A DNA stretch of 64,000 nt from Flavobacterium sp. IB48 (GCF_016405855.1 NZ_JAEFCA010000001.1:99209-163208), one strand, 5' to 3'. Shown: positions 44,061 through 53,796, numbered from the stretch's first letter. Translations and numbers: made by a program. Notes: generated by a model from the letters alone, not told the origin.

Positions 44061-44276
44061 ATGAAAAAAGTATTTTTAAGTTTAGCTGTTGTTGCTGTAT
44101 TAACTGTTGTATCTTGTAAAAAAGCTGACGCTGCTGCTGAAGCTCCTGCTGTAGATTCTACTGCTGTTGCTGTTGATTCAGCTGCTGCTGTTGTTGATTC
44201 TGCTGCTGCAACTGTTGATTCTGCTGCTGCTAAAGTTGATTCTGCTGCTGCTAAAGTAGAAGAAGTAAAAAAATAA
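44061..44276 (+). CDS. small Ala-rich lipoprotein with heptad repeats (Lpp-like layout)
   Basis: A 71-residue protein. The signal ends in the lipobox VVSC, so Cys19 is the likely lipid site and the mature chain has 53 residues. The rest is five to six 7-residue units of the form VDSAAAx, then VEEVKK. Placing Val at heptad a and Ala at d gives a classic Ala-type coiled coil. The last residue is Lys. E. coli Braun's lipoprotein has a similar plan (58 residues, heptads, C-terminal Lys bound to murein). There is no clear sequence homology, so this is a comparison of layout only. The gene is monocistronic with its own terminator. Confidence 0.8.
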   Translation: MKKVFLSLAVVAVLTVVSCKKADAAAEAPAVDSTAVAVDSAAAVVDSAAATVDSAAAKVDSAAAKVEEVKK

Positions 44277-44302
44277 TTAGAACCTAAGTTCTAACGATTT
44301 TA

Positions 44303-44329
44303 AAACCATCTTTTAGATGGTTTTTTTTT
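44303..44329 (+). terminator. terminator of the small lipoprotein gene
   Basis: AAACCATC, loop TTTTA, GATGGTTT, then T tract. Confidence 0.85.
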
Positions 44330-44360
44330 GTGATTAATTTTTCCATTAATTACAAGCAAT

Positions 44361-44399
44361 AAAAAAAAGCGTTCATAAATTGTGAACGCTTTTTTTTTA
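44361..44399. terminator. bidirectional terminator
   Basis: A8 then GCGTTCA, short loop, TGAACGC then T9. It serves the YegP-like gene on the minus strand. Confidence 0.88.
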
Positions 44400-44403
44400 T
44401 TAT

Positions 44404-44787
44404 TTATTCAGCCGCCTCTTCTATTTCTTCTTCAACCTCCTCATCACCAAAAATCGACTCACTCGAAGAAAAATCCAAAATTTCCGACTTAGAAGAATAT
44501 GTTACAATTTCTTTTATCCCTTTCTGCAAAAGCAATTCCGTGCTGTATTTTCGACTTGTAGCAAAATGAACCTCACCCAACATCAATTTAAAAAAATACT
44601 TCCCTCCAGAACCTTTAAACTTCAAGAATTTCGCAAGCTCTATATTCGCTTTAAACTTCTCAATATCCTCTTCACATTCAAATCTTAATTCGTAACTCAA
44701 ACTCGTAAAGATCACCTTCCCTTTTCGAGAAGTAAACGTAAACTTATATTCATCATTAAACCGCTTGCTAATTACAAAAGCACCCAT
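44404..44787 (-). CDS. YegP-like (DUF1508) protein
   Basis: A 127-residue protein with a DUF1508-type motif at its start (GAFVISKRFNDEYKFTFTSRKGKVIFTS). A second, weaker copy follows (GGKYFFKLMLGEVHFATSRKY). The tail is very acidic (EEVEEEIEEAAE). E. coli YegP-type proteins are small and of unknown function. Its upstream region contains the seven-copy 8-bp tandem array. Confidence 0.65.
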   Translation of the reverse strand: MGAFVISKRFNDEYKFTFTSRKGKVIFTSLSYELRFECEEDIEKFKANIELAKFLKFKGSGGKYFFKLMLGEVHFATSRKYSTELLLQKGIKEIVTYSSKSEILDFSSSESIFGDEEVEEEIEEAAE

Positions 44788-44822
44788 TTATAAATTTTAG
44801 ATTTTAGATTGTTGATTTTTTT

Positions 44823-44880
44823 TCTGAGATTCTGAGATTCTGAGATTCTGAGATTCTGAGATTCTGAGATTCTGAGATTC
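44823..44880. repeat. tandem array of an 8-bp unit (TCTGAGAT)
   Basis: Seven perfect copies plus two bases, beginning 36 bases upstream of the YegP-like start. The unit shares CTGAGA with the array at 59.5 kb. Confidence 0.97.
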
Positions 44881-44924
44881 TAATAAATTTACTGCGTAAA
44901 TTTATTTTCTGCAAGTCTGCAAAT

Positions 44925-44954
44925 AAAAAAAGCCTCTTCAAAAGAAGAGGCTTT
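44925..44954 (-). terminator. terminator of the tRNA pair
   Basis: On the minus strand: AAGCCTCTTC, loop TTTT, GAAGAGGCTT and T7, right after tRNA-Leu. Confidence 0.88.
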
Positions 44955-44957
44955 AGT

Positions 44958-45043
44958 ACTCAGAGCGGGACTTGAACCCGCACGAACATTGCTGTTCACT
45001 GGATTTTAAGTCCAGCGTGTCTACCAATTTCACCATCCGAGCA
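44958..45043 (-). tRNA. tRNA-Leu (anticodon UAA)
   Basis: An 86-base class II tRNA. The acceptor strand GCTCGGA pairs with TCTGAGT through two G-T pairs. The anticodon loop region GGACTTAAAATCC gives anticodon TAA. It has a variable arm (TGAACAGCAATGTTCG) and a GGTTCAAGTCC T-arm. No CCA is encoded. Confidence 0.95.
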
Positions 45044-45057
45044 TTGTATGGTTTTAG

Positions 45058-45130
45058 AGCGAAAAACGGGGCTCGAACCCGCGACCTCGACCTTGGCAAG
45101 GTCGCGCTCTACCAACTGAGCTATTTTCGC
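45058..45130 (-). tRNA. tRNA-Gly (anticodon GCC)
   Basis: A 73-base tRNA: acceptor GCGAAAA / TTTTCGC, D-arm GCTCAGTTGGTAGAGC, anticodon stem-loop GACCTTGCCAAGGTC with anticodon GCC, and T-arm GGGTTCGAGCCC. It lies 14 bases upstream of tRNA-Leu in the same transcript. Confidence 0.96.
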
Positions 45131-45291
45131 ATTTTCAAATTTATTAAGAACCGCAACACTTGTTTTGTTTCGTATTGCGAGTGCAAATTTAGGACATTTA
45201 TTCAATTACACAAGCGTTTTTTCAAAAAAAAATCCACTTATTTTATAACGTTCTGATAACCTAAAGTTTAAATTTGAAAAATTTTTAAAAT

Positions 45292-47898
45292 TTATTTCTT
45301 TACCAGCATTCTTTTAATCTCATTCAATTTCATCAGCGCTTCTACTGGTGTAATTGCATTAATATCGAGATTTAAAATTTCTTCTTTTATCTCTTCCAAC
45401 AAAGGATCATCTAGATTAAAGAAACTCATCTGCATTTCTTCATTTGCAGATTTTATTCCGTTCAAAGCATCGCTTGAATGATTCTTTTCTAATTTCTTTA
45501 AAAGCTTTTGCGCTTTTGAAATAACCAATTGAGGCATTCCTGCCATTTTAGCCACATGAATTCCAAAACTATGTGCGCTTCCTCCTTTAACCAGTTTTCT
45601 AACAAATAAAACAGTATCCTTAAGCTCTTTTACTGCCACATTGAAATTTTGGATTCTCGGCATCGATTCTGTCATTTCATTCAACTCATGATAATGCGTT
45701 GCAAAAAGCGTTTTAGCTCTTCCTGGATGTTCGTGCAAGAACTCAGCAATTGCCCAAGCAATCGAGATTCCGTCATAAGTACTTGTTCCTCTTCCAATCT
45801 CATCTAACAATACCAAACTTCTATCTGATAAGTTATTCAAAATAGAAGCTGTTTCATTCATTTCTACCATAAAAGTAGACTCTCCCATCGAAATATTGTC
45901 TGAAGCTCCTACTCTGGTAAAAATCTTATCTACAATTCCCATTCTAACACTATCAGCAGGAACAAAACTCCCCATTTGAGCCAAAAGCACAATCAAAGCC
46001 GTTTGTCTTAAAATAGCCGACTTACCCGACATGTTAGGTCCGGTAATCATAATAATCTGCTGTGTTTCTCTGTCTAAGAAAACATCATTGGCAATATAAG
46101 GCGTTCCAACTGGCAATTGTTTTTCAATTACAGGATGCCTTCCGTTTTTGATATCCAATTCGAATGTATCATCGATTTCAGGCTGCACATATTGATTTTC
46201 GACAGCCATTTGCGTAAATGAACACAAACAATCCAATTGCGCAACCAAATACGCGTTCATTTGAACTGGTTTGATATAGGTAGAAATCCAAGCTACCAAT
46301 TGTTCGAAAAGCTCGCTTTCTATTTTATAGATTTTCTCTTCAGCTCCTAAGATTTTAGTTTCGTATTCTTTTAGTTCTTCGGTAATATACCGTTCCGCAT
46401 TTACCAAAGTCTGTTTACGAATCCATTCTTCTGGAACTTTATCTTTATGCGTGTTTCTAACTTCGATATAATATCCGAAAACATTATTAAAAGAAATTTT
46501 CAATGACGAAATTCCAGTTCTTTCAGATTCTCTTTTTTCAATTCCTTCTAAAAATTCTTTTCCTGAAGTCGAAATCGCACGAAGTTCGTCCAATTCTTCA
46601 TTTATTCCGCTCGCAATGGCATTTCCTTTAGAAATGGCAACTGGAGCATCTTGATTTAGTGTAGTCTTAATTTTTTCACGAAGCAAATCGCAAGCATGCA
46701 AACTATCTCCAATAACTTTTACCGCTTCCTGCGGACTTTCTAACGCTAGAGTTTTAATTGGAATAATAGCATCCAAAGATTCCTTTAAATACACGATTTC
46801 ACGAGGAGAAACTTTTCCAGCAGCAATTTTAGAAATTAAACGTTCTAAATCTGAAATCTGCTTGATTTGATATTGGATATTATGAAGGATTTCAGGATTA
46901 GATTTTAAATACGCCACAACCTCATGACGGCTTTTAACTTTATTAGCATCTTTTAACGGCAATGCTAACCAACGTTTTAATAAACGTCCTCCCATTGGAG
47001 AAAGCGTTTTATCGATAACATCCAAAAGCGTAACTGCATTTGGATTATAACTGTGATATAATTCTAGATTTCGAATGGTAAAACGATCCATCCAAACATA
47101 AGCATCTTCTGCTATACGCTGAATCGCTGTAATATGCTGTACACGATTATGCTGCGTTTCTGATAAATAATACAAAATGGCACCAGAAGCAATAATTCCT
47201 TCTTTCAATTCTTCAATTCCAAATCCTTTTAAGGAATTTGTCTGAAAATGCTTTGTTAAGGTTTCTAATGCATAATCTTCTTTATAGATCCAATCTTCTA
47301 AATAAAAGCTATGAAAATCTTCTCCAAAAGCAGTTTTAAAATCGCCTTTATTATTCTTTGGCACTAAAACCTCACTCGGATTAAAGTTTTGCAATAATTT
47401 ATCGATGTATTCTGCATTTCCTTGAGCCGTTAAAAATTCTCCTGTTGAAACATCTAAAAAAGAAATTCCGATATTTTTATTCGCAAAGTAAACAGATGCT
47501 AAAAAGTTATTTGATTTTGACTGTAAAACCTCATCGTTTAAAGAAACTCCTGGAGTTACAAGTTCCGTTACACCTCTTTTTACAATAGTTTTTGTCATTT
47601 TAGGATCTTCCAACTGATCACAGATTGCTACACGAAGCCCAGCTTTTACCAATTTTGGCAAATACGTATTTACAGAATGATGTGGAAACCCTGCTAATGC
47701 TGTTTCTGTATCAGATCCAGCTCCTCTTTTAGTTAAGGTTATCCCTAAAATTTTAGAAGCTCTAATGGCGTCTTCTCCAAAGGTTTCATAAAAATCTCCT
47801 ACTCTGAAAAGCAGACATGCATCAGGATATTTAGCCTTGATCTCGTTGTACTGTTTCATTAAAGGTGTTTCCTTCACCACTTTTTCTTTAGCTGCCAA
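45292..47898 (-). CDS. mutS: DNA mismatch repair ATPase MutS
   Basis: An 868-residue MutS1-type protein. The mismatch-reading Phe-x-Glu motif is in [12 protein letters not shown]. Connector, lever and clamp regions follow. The ATPase has Walker [34 protein letters not shown] (Walker B/signature) and ATHYHEL. It detects base mismatches and works with MutL, which is not in the window. Length is normal. The opening [19 protein letters not shown] supports the start. Confidence 0.97.
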   Translation of the reverse strand: MAAKEKVVKETPLMKQYNEIKAKYPDACLLFRVGDFYETFGEDAIRASKILGITLTKRGAGSDTETALAGFPHHSVNTYLPKLVKAGLRVAICDQLEDPKMTKTIVKRGVTELVTPGVSLNDEVLQSKSNNFLASVYFANKNIGISFLDVSTGEFLTAQGNAEYIDKLLQNFNPSEVLVPKNNKGDFKTAFGEDFHSFYLEDWIYKEDYALETLTKHFQTNSLKGFGIEELKEGIIASGAILYYLSETQHNRVQHITAIQRIAEDAYVWMDRFTIRNLELYHSYNPNAVTLLDVIDKTLSPMGGRLLKRWLALPLKDANKVKSRHEVVAYLKSNPEILHNIQYQIKQISDLERLISKIAAGKVSPREIVYLKESLDAIIPIKTLALESPQEAVKVIGDSLHACDLLREKIKTTLNQDAPVAISKGNAIASGINEELDELRAISTSGKEFLEGIEKRESERTGISSLKISFNNVFGYYIEVRNTHKDKVPEEWIRKQTLVNAERYITEELKEYETKILGAEEKIYKIESELFEQLVAWISTYIKPVQMNAYLVAQLDCLCSFTQMAVENQYVQPEIDDTFELDIKNGRHPVIEKQLPVGTPYIANDVFLDRETQQIIMITGPNMSGKSAILRQTALIVLLAQMGSFVPADSVRMGIVDKIFTRVGASDNISMGESTFMVEMNETASILNNLSDRSLVLLDEIGRGTSTYDGISIAWAIAEFLHEHPGRAKTLFATHYHELNEMTESMPRIQNFNVAVKELKDTVLFVRKLVKGGSAHSFGIHVAKMAGMPQLVISKAQKLLKKLEKNHSSDALNGIKSANEEMQMSFFNLDDPLLEEIKEEILNLDINAITPVEALMKLNEIKRMLVKK

Positions 47899-47999
47899 AT
47901 TATTATATTTTAAATGAAAAAATTAAGACAGCGAATTTATGCTTTTTTAGCGGTATATCGAAAGCTTCAAAAATTAAAATAATTTAAGATATTTTTAGG

Positions 48000-48028
48000 T
48001 TGTGATTTAAGAATTTTATATAGCTTTG
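48000..48028 (+). promoter_or_regulatory. promoter of the DUF1573 gene
   Basis: TTG (48000-48002), 18 bases, TAGCTTTG (48021-48028). The leader is about 25 bases. Confidence 0.6.
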
Positions 48029-48057
48029 TTTATCATTTAAAAAAAAGACCCTTAAAG

Positions 48058-48489
48058 ATGAAAAAAATAATCTTATTCGCTATGTTAGCTGTAGCTGGTA
48101 TCACAGCTACTAATGCACAAACAACTAAAAAAGCTAAAGCTGAGAAAGTTGCTAAAGTTGAAGGAGCTGGAATGCTTTTCGAAACAGAAACTATTGATTA
48201 CGGAACTATCGCACACAATGCTGATGGAAAACGTGAATTCGTTTTTGTTAACAATGGTACAAAACCATTAATTATCACTAACACTCAAGGATCTTGTGGA
48301 TGTACTGTTCCAACTACTCCAAAAGAACCAATCGCTCCAGGAGCTAAAGGTGTTATTGGTGTAAAATACGCTACTGACAGAGTTGGTGCTTTTACAAAAA
48401 CTGTAACTGTAACTTCTAACGCAGAAGGGCAACCAACAAAAATCCTTACTATTAAAGGTACAGTTTTACCAGATCCAGTAAAAAGCTAA
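48058..48489 (+). CDS. DUF1573 exported protein
   Basis: A 143-residue protein. The signal peptide is MKKIILFAMLAVAGITATNAQ. A Lys-rich linker is followed by a single Ig-like DUF1573 domain (YGTIAHNADGKREFVFVNNG, ITNTQGSCGCTVPTTPKEPI with a CGC pair, then the GVKYATDRVG stretch). The family is widespread in Bacteroidetes with unknown function. A periplasmic or surface location is likely. The gene is monocistronic with its own promoter and terminator. Confidence 0.9.
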   Translation: MKKIILFAMLAVAGITATNAQTTKKAKAEKVAKVEGAGMLFETETIDYGTIAHNADGKREFVFVNNGTKPLIITNTQGSCGCTVPTTPKEPIAPGAKGVIGVKYATDRVGAFTKTVTVTSNAEGQPTKILTIKGTVLPDPVKS

Positions 48490-48512
48490 TCTGAGAAACA
48501 TTTAAAATAATC

Positions 48513-48544
48513 AAAAAGCTTCCTTATCTTTGGAAGCTTTTTTT
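48513..48544 (+). terminator. terminator of the DUF1573 gene
   Basis: AAAAAGCTTCC, loop, GGAAGCTTTTT. Confidence 0.88.
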
Positions 48545-48564
48545 ATGACTACAATTTAAAAACA

Positions 48565-49098
48565 ATGAGAAAACTCGAAAACAGCGAACTAGACCGTAAA
48601 TCAATTGAAGATTTTAAAAAATCGGAGAAAACCCCTTTAATATTAGTTTTAGACGATATTCGAAGTCTGCATAATATTGGTTCTGTTTTTAGAACTGCTG
48701 ATGCGTTTTTGATTGAAAAAATAATTCTTTGCGGTATTACAGCAACTCCTCCAAATAAAGAAATTCATAAAACTGCTCTTGGTGCGACTGAAACTGTTGC
48801 TTGGGAACATCACGAAAGTGTTCTGGAAGTTATTGAAAACTTAAAGAAAGAAAATGTATTAACAATGGCTATCGAACAAGTTGAAAGTGCTGTTTTTCTT
48901 CAAGATTTTAAAATTGAAAAAGATCAGAAATACGCCTTAGTTTTCGGAAATGAAGTTTATGGCGTTTCTCAAGAAGCTGTCGCAATCTGTGACGGATGTA
49001 TTGAGATTCCACAATTAGGAACAAAACACTCTCTTAATATTTCTGTAAGTGCCGGAATTGTGGTTTGGGATTTGTTTCAAAAAATAAACTGGCCTTAA
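48565..49098 (+). CDS. SpoU/TrmH-family RNA 2'-O-methyltransferase
   Basis: A 177-residue knotted (SPOUT) methyltransferase. Motif 1 is DIRSLHNIGSVFRTADAF, motif 2 is LVFGNEVYGVS and motif 3 is IPQLGTKHSLNISVSAGIVVWD. It methylates a ribose 2'-OH in tRNA or rRNA. The minimal length, with no N-terminal extension, resembles TrmL or TrmH more than RlmB. The target nucleotide is not assigned. Confidence 0.9.
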   Translation: MRKLENSELDRKSIEDFKKSEKTPLILVLDDIRSLHNIGSVFRTADAFLIEKIILCGITATPPNKEIHKTALGATETVAWEHHESVLEVIENLKKENVLTMAIEQVESAVFLQDFKIEKDQKYALVFGNEVYGVSQEAVAICDGCIEIPQLGTKHSLNISVSAGIVVWDLFQKINWP

Positions 49099-49189
49099 TA
49101 AAATCCTTTCCTGTTTTTATTAAAAAAATGTGATTTTACAATATTTTTAAGCTTTAAATTGTTAGAAATGTAAATATATTTTTTTATTA

Positions 49190-49212
49190 TTATAAAAGTG
49201 ATACTTTTATAA
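49190..49212 (+). promoter_or_regulatory. perfect inverted repeat against a start codon
   Basis: TTATAAAAGT GAT ACTTTTATAA, a 10-3-10 inverted repeat ending one base before the ATG of the large T9SS substrate gene. In mRNA it would hide the initiation region; in DNA it could be an operator. Confidence 0.5.
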
Positions 49213-49213
49213 A

Positions 49214-52200
49214 ATGAAAAATAATTACTCCCAAAAAATATCTTTTTTATTCATTTTACTGCTATCCAATTTTATTGGTTCTGCACAACAATATACTTCC
49301 ATTCCTGACTCTAATTTTGAACAAGCTTTAATCGATTTAAATATTGATAGTGGAGCTATTGACGGTCAAGTCCTGACTGCAAACATTACAAATTTAAAAA
49401 CATTAGAGCTTCGAGGAAAAAATATTCTTGATTTAACAGGAATTGAATACTTTACAAATTTAGAAAGCTTGGACTTGGGGGTAATTAACAATGATCCTAA
49501 TAGGAACAATAAAATCAGTTCTTTAAATATTACCAAAAACACAAAACTCAAGTACTTAAGTTGCTATTACAATAATCTAACAAGTCTTGATGTATCAAAA
49601 AACATCAATCTGACCGAATTGCATATTGTTGGCAATAAATTAAACAGCATAAATGTTTCTAACAATAAACTTTTAAGGATTCTTGATTGCGGCAGCAATA
49701 ATTTTACAGATCTAGATGTAACTCAAAATACAGCTTTAGAAGTTTTAAATTTCGACAGAAACAAATTAACAGATATAGATCTTTCTAACAATATAGCATT
49801 AATCAATTTAGTCTGTAACTACAATCAACTAACAAATCTTAATATTAGTAAAAACATAAAATTGGATGTACTATCGTGCAGTTTCAATAAATTAAGCAGT
49901 CTCGATGTTAGCCAAAATACAATTATCCAAGGCATTATGTGCGATGTCAATGAAATTACAAGTTTAGATATCAGCAATAATACCATATTAAAATCTTTAA
50001 CTTTAAACACCAATAAGGTAAGTGTCCTCGATATTTCTAAAAATCTTCAATTATATGCTATAGATGCCGGAAACAATCAACTAACGAGTATTGACGTAGC
50101 CAAACATTTAAGTTTAAACAATTTACAAATTGCCAACAATCATATATCAAATCTAGATGTTACGAACAATGGAGCATTAGAGATATTACAATTTAGCTCA
50201 ACAGATGTTCCTGAAATTAATGTTTCCAAAAACCCTAAACTTATACAATTATATTGCTCCAATACCTTACTAACTTCTTTAGATGTTTCCAAAAACCCTA
50301 AGTTAGTATCCGTTATTTGCTATAACAATTCATTAACTTCTTTAAATTTAAAAAACGGAAACAATACATCTCTTTACAATTTAAGTTTTGTTTCCAACCC
50401 AAGTCTTGAGTGCATTCAGGTAGACGATCCAACCTATTCTAATGCCAGATGGTCTACTTACAAAGATGCTACGGCTAGCTATTCTAGCGATTGCAGTAAA
50501 TTTTCTGCTATTGCTCCGCCAGTAATCAAAGCCACTGGCGACCAATTGTACTGTCCACAGGGTACTATAAAAATTGTAACAGATGTCACGATAACTCATG
50601 ACCCTTTAGAAACAGGAACTGAAGCCATCTACATTCAAGTTTCTTCAGGATATTCAAGCGGTTTTGACAAACTAGAACTTTCAAATCCTACCTCGCACCC
50701 AACTATTATCACAAGCTGGGATGCCGTGGCAGGAAAACTAACATTATCAAGTCCGACGGGAGCAGATGTTTTATATTCTGATTATGTTGATGCTATAAAA
50801 GATGTAGTTTTCACAAATTCTTCTGCGACAGCTTCTGGAATTAGAACATTTTCTATAACAATGGGCAAGGCAAATTATTTACCGTCTACACAACATTATT
50901 ACGAATATGTTCCAAATATTGCCATTACATGGACGGCGGCACGAGATGCAGCAGCAGCTCGTACTTATTATGGTCTTAAAGGATATTTAGCAACTATTTT
51001 ATCTGCAGATGAAGCTAAATTAATTGGTGAACAAGCTTCTGGAACTGGATGGATTGGAGGAAGTGATGCTGAAACAGAAGGTGTTTGGAAATGGGTTACA
51101 GGTCCTGAAGCAGGAACTATTTTTTGGAATGGAAACGCAAACGGCTCTACACCAAATTTTGCTTTCTGGAACACAGGAGAGCCAAACAACCAAGGTGATG
51201 AAGATTATGCGCACATCACTCAACCCGGTGTTGGAATACAAGGCTCTTGGAATGATTTATCAAATACTGGTTCACTTACACCTGGTGATGCTTATCAACC
51301 AAAAGGATATATTGTAGAATATGGCGGAATGCCCGGAGAAGCTCCATTAGAGATTGCAACCAGCACTAAAATCACAATTCCTGTTGCAACACCTGCCATT
51401 GATCCAACTCCTGTTTGTGATTCTGGAAGTTTTACCTTTAATGCAACTGCAAGTGCTGGAGCAACAATCAGATGGTTTGATGCTGCGGTTGGCGGAAATT
51501 TATTAGCAACAGGTTCCACCTACACTACTCCGACATTAAGTATAACTACAACATATTATGTTGATGCTGGCTGCGAATCAAATCGTAAATCGGTAAAAGC
51601 AACTGTAAATACAACTCCCTCAAACCCTATTGCAGAGCAAGATACTTACACTAATTGCGGTCCAGGTTCTTTAACCATTAAAGCAACTTCAAATGTTGGA
51701 TCTATAAACTGGTACGATGCCGCAACTGGCGGAACGAGTCTTTATATGGGGACCGCTTTTACAACTCCAAAAATTTCATCAAACACAACTTATTATGCTG
51801 AAGCATCAAACGGTTCTTGTACAAATACGACCAGAACGCCAATAAATATTGAGATTTATACTCCTCCAGCTGTTTCTGATGAAACTTTGCCTTTGTGCCA
51901 ATTTCAATCCATAACATTAGATGCTGGAATTTCTGGAATGAATTATTTATGGTCAAATGGCGCTACAACTCAAACCATCAGTGTCAATACCAGCGGAAAA
52001 TACACTGTTGCTGTAACAAGTCCGTCTCCAGAAAATTGCACGAGTACAAAAACAATCACAGTAGAAGAACATAAAGTTCCGCAGATTGCACGTGTTGATG
52101 TTGAAGGAACTAGAGCTATTATTTATCCTGTAAAAGCCGAAGACTATTTTGAATATTCTGTAGATGGTGTAAATTTTCAAGATTCAACTATCTTTTATGA

Positions 52201-52537
52201 TGTTCCCGGCGGACTTCAGACGGCTTATGCTAGAGAAAAAAGCGGATGTGGAGGAACTACTAAACAATTTGTAGTACTTGTATTTCCTCTATTTTTTACA
52301 CCAAACAACGATACTTACAACGATGTTTGGGAAGTAACCGGAATGGAAAATTATCCTCAAGCAGTAGTTACTATTTTTGACCGTTATGGAAAACTAGTCG
52401 CACAATTAAGCCGTTTTAAAATGAGCTGGGACGGTACTTTAAATCAAATTCCACTTCCTGCTTCAGATTATTGGTATGCTTTAAAAGTAGATGATTCAAT
52501 GCCAGTTTTAAGAGGGCATTTTACTCTGAAAAGATAG
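49214..52537 (+). CDS. large secreted LRR and C-type-lectin protein with T9SS type B sorting domain
   Basis: A 1107-residue cell-surface or secreted protein. The signal peptide is about 1-24. Bacteroidetes-type leucine-rich repeats fill about 45-400, about 21 residues each, with words such as LDVSKN, NxLTSL and LSCYYNNL. A C-type lectin-like domain spans about 560-700 (WTAARDAAAARTYYGLKGYLATI, WIGGSDAETEGVWKW, FWNTGEPNNQGDEDYAHI). Two Ig-like Cys-flanked domains lie at about 735-880. The final 85 residues (FTPNNDTYNDVWEVTGM, VTIFDRYGKLV) are the CHU_C/type B signal for the type IX system. A role in adhesion or binding of polymers is inferred. Its secretion would use the T9SS to which the Plug protein belongs. 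Confidence 0.9.
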   Translation: MKNNYSQKISFLFILLLSNFIGSAQQYTSIPDSNFEQALIDLNIDSGAIDGQVLTANITNLKTLELRGKNILDLTGIEYFTNLESLDLGVINNDPNRNNKISSLNITKNTKLKYLSCYYNNLTSLDVSKNINLTELHIVGNKLNSINVSNNKLLRILDCGSNNFTDLDVTQNTALEVLNFDRNKLTDIDLSNNIALINLVCNYNQLTNLNISKNIKLDVLSCSFNKLSSLDVSQNTIIQGIMCDVNEITSLDISNNTILKSLTLNTNKVSVLDISKNLQLYAIDAGNNQLTSIDVAKHLSLNNLQIANNHISNLDVTNNGALEILQFSSTDVPEINVSKNPKLIQLYCSNTLLTSLDVSKNPKLVSVICYNNSLTSLNLKNGNNTSLYNLSFVSNPSLECIQVDDPTYSNARWSTYKDATASYSSDCSKFSAIAPPVIKATGDQLYCPQGTIKIVTDVTITHDPLETGTEAIYIQVSSGYSSGFDKLELSNPTSHPTIITSWDAVAGKLTLSSPTGADVLYSDYVDAIKDVVFTNSSATASGIRTFSITMGKANYLPSTQHYYEYVPNIAITWTAARDAAAARTYYGLKGYLATILSADEAKLIGEQASGTGWIGGSDAETEGVWKWVTGPEAGTIFWNGNANGSTPNFAFWNTGEPNNQGDEDYAHITQPGVGIQGSWNDLSNTGSLTPGDAYQPKGYIVEYGGMPGEAPLEIATSTKITIPVATPAIDPTPVCDSGSFTFNATASAGATIRWFDAAVGGNLLATGSTYTTPTLSITTTYYVDAGCESNRKSVKATVNTTPSNPIAEQDTYTNCGPGSLTIKATSNVGSINWYDAATGGTSLYMGTAFTTPKISSNTTYYAEASNGSCTNTTRTPINIEIYTPPAVSDETLPLCQFQSITLDAGISGMNYLWSNGATTQTISVNTSGKYTVAVTSPSPENCTSTKTITVEEHKVPQIARVDVEGTRAIIYPVKAEDYFEYSVDGVNFQDSTIFYDVPGGLQTAYAREKSGCGGTTKQFVVLVFPLFFTPNNDTYNDVWEVTGMENYPQAVVTIFDRYGKLVAQLSRFKMSWDGTLNQIPLPASDYWYALKVDDSMPVLRGHFTLKR

Positions 52538-52555
52538 TTTTTAATGAGAGAATAT

Positions 52556-52610
52556 ATCAATTTGATAATTAGAGAATTGTTTTTGGAATTTTCTAATTAT
52601 CAAATTTGAT
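52556..52610. terminator. long inverted repeat between convergent genes, possible terminator
   Basis: ATCAATTTGATAATTAGAGA and its complement TTCTAATTATCAAATTTGAT, with one bulge and one mismatch. There is no T tract, so termination is uncertain. Confidence 0.45.
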
Positions 52611-52621
52611 GATTGACACAT

Positions 52622-53755
52622 TTAATCCAATTTCTTCTTAATTTCATTCAGTATATAAAGGTAATCTTCGTGTTTTTTTACAAAATCGCGATTAGAGACA
52701 TCAATTATTAAAACATTTAAATCGGTTTGAGATTTTATGTATTCGAGATAACCGTTATTGATTTTTTCTAAATATGTTGCTTCTATATTCTGCTCATAAA
52801 TACGTCCGCGTTTTTTAATGTTTTGCAGCAATCTTTCCGTATTCTGATACAAATAAACATACAAATCTGGCTTTGGCATTTCTTTGTAAATAATGTCGAA
52901 TAGATTTCTATACAAACGATATTCATCTTCTGCAAGCGTTATTTTGGCAAAAATCAGCGATTTAAAAATATGATAATCAGCAACTATAAAATCTTTAAAT
53001 AAATCAAATTGCGCCAAATCATCGGCTAATTGCTGATAGCGGTCGGCTAAAAAAGACATTTCCAACGGAAATGCATATCGGTTTTGGTCTTTGTAAAACT
53101 TTGGCAAAAACGGATTGTCTGCAAATCGCTCCAAAACAGTTTTTCCGTTAAAATCTTCTGCAATTTTATGCACCAAAGTAGTTTTTCCCGCTCCAATATT
53201 TCCTTCAAAAGCAACATAATTGAATTGATTTAAAGGAATTTTATCAATCGGGCTTTTCAACTTTTGCACAACTGTACAAACACTTTCATCTGGAGTAATT
53301 GCAATCAACTCAGGAATTGTTTTTTGCAAAATTGGATGCCTCCAATCTAACTTTAAATCTTGCATCGGAAGTAAAACAAAATTTCTGTTTTGCATTAATG
53401 GATGCGGAACCTGAAGTTTTTCTGTATCTATTATTTCATCATCAAAAGCAATTAAATCAACATCAATAATTCTAGACTGATACCCTTCTTGATTTAAGCG
53501 GATTCTTCCTAATTCTTTTTCGACTTTTAAAATTTGATTTAATATTTTTTGCGCAGATGAATTGGTATGCAAAAGAAGTGCACAATTATAAAAAGCATCA
53601 CTCTCAAAACCCCATGCAGGAGTTTCATAAAGTTTAGAAACCTCAATAACAGTCCCCACATTTTGATGTATCAAATCAATACAATTTTGAATGTTTTCTA
53701 GTCTGCTGCCTTGGTTGCTGCCTATCGATAAAACGACTTGATGCTGTAATTTCAT
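52622..53755 (-). CDS. folK: FolK (HPPK)-deoxynucleoside kinase fusion
   Basis: A 377-residue two-domain protein. The first about 160 residues are HPPK, which pyrophosphorylates hydroxymethyl-dihydropterin for folate synthesis: SIGSNQGSRLENIQNCIDLI, PAWGFESDAFYNCALLL and the double Asp in IDVDLIAFDD, then PHPLMQNRNFVLLPM. The rest is a deoxynucleoside kinase with P-loop YVAFEGNIGAGKTTLV, the DRY-type FLADRYQQL and the lid KKRGRIYEQNIE. Such fusions are known in Flavobacteria. The kinase substrate (deoxyadenosine or another) is not predicted here. No break is present in either domain. Confidence 0.93.
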   Translation of the reverse strand: MKLQHQVVLSIGSNQGSRLENIQNCIDLIHQNVGTVIEVSKLYETPAWGFESDAFYNCALLLHTNSSAQKILNQILKVEKELGRIRLNQEGYQSRIIDVDLIAFDDEIIDTEKLQVPHPLMQNRNFVLLPMQDLKLDWRHPILQKTIPELIAITPDESVCTVVQKLKSPIDKIPLNQFNYVAFEGNIGAGKTTLVHKIAEDFNGKTVLERFADNPFLPKFYKDQNRYAFPLEMSFLADRYQQLADDLAQFDLFKDFIVADYHIFKSLIFAKITLAEDEYRLYRNLFDIIYKEMPKPDLYVYLYQNTERLLQNIKKRGRIYEQNIEATYLEKINNGYLEYIKSQTDLNVLIIDVSNRDFVKKHEDYLYILNEIKKKLD

Positions 53756-53796
53756 AATTAATGCAAATTAACTAAAACTATTTTAGAATTAACCAA

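Noticed and set aside
44972..45256. Open frame of 94 codons on the plus strand across the tRNA genes
   Set aside because: It is the complement of tRNA-Leu and tRNA-Gly.
50881..51330. Second, separate lectin gene within the large T9SS protein
   Set aside because: The C-type lectin domain is in frame with the LRR and sorting domains; no stop or start separates them.
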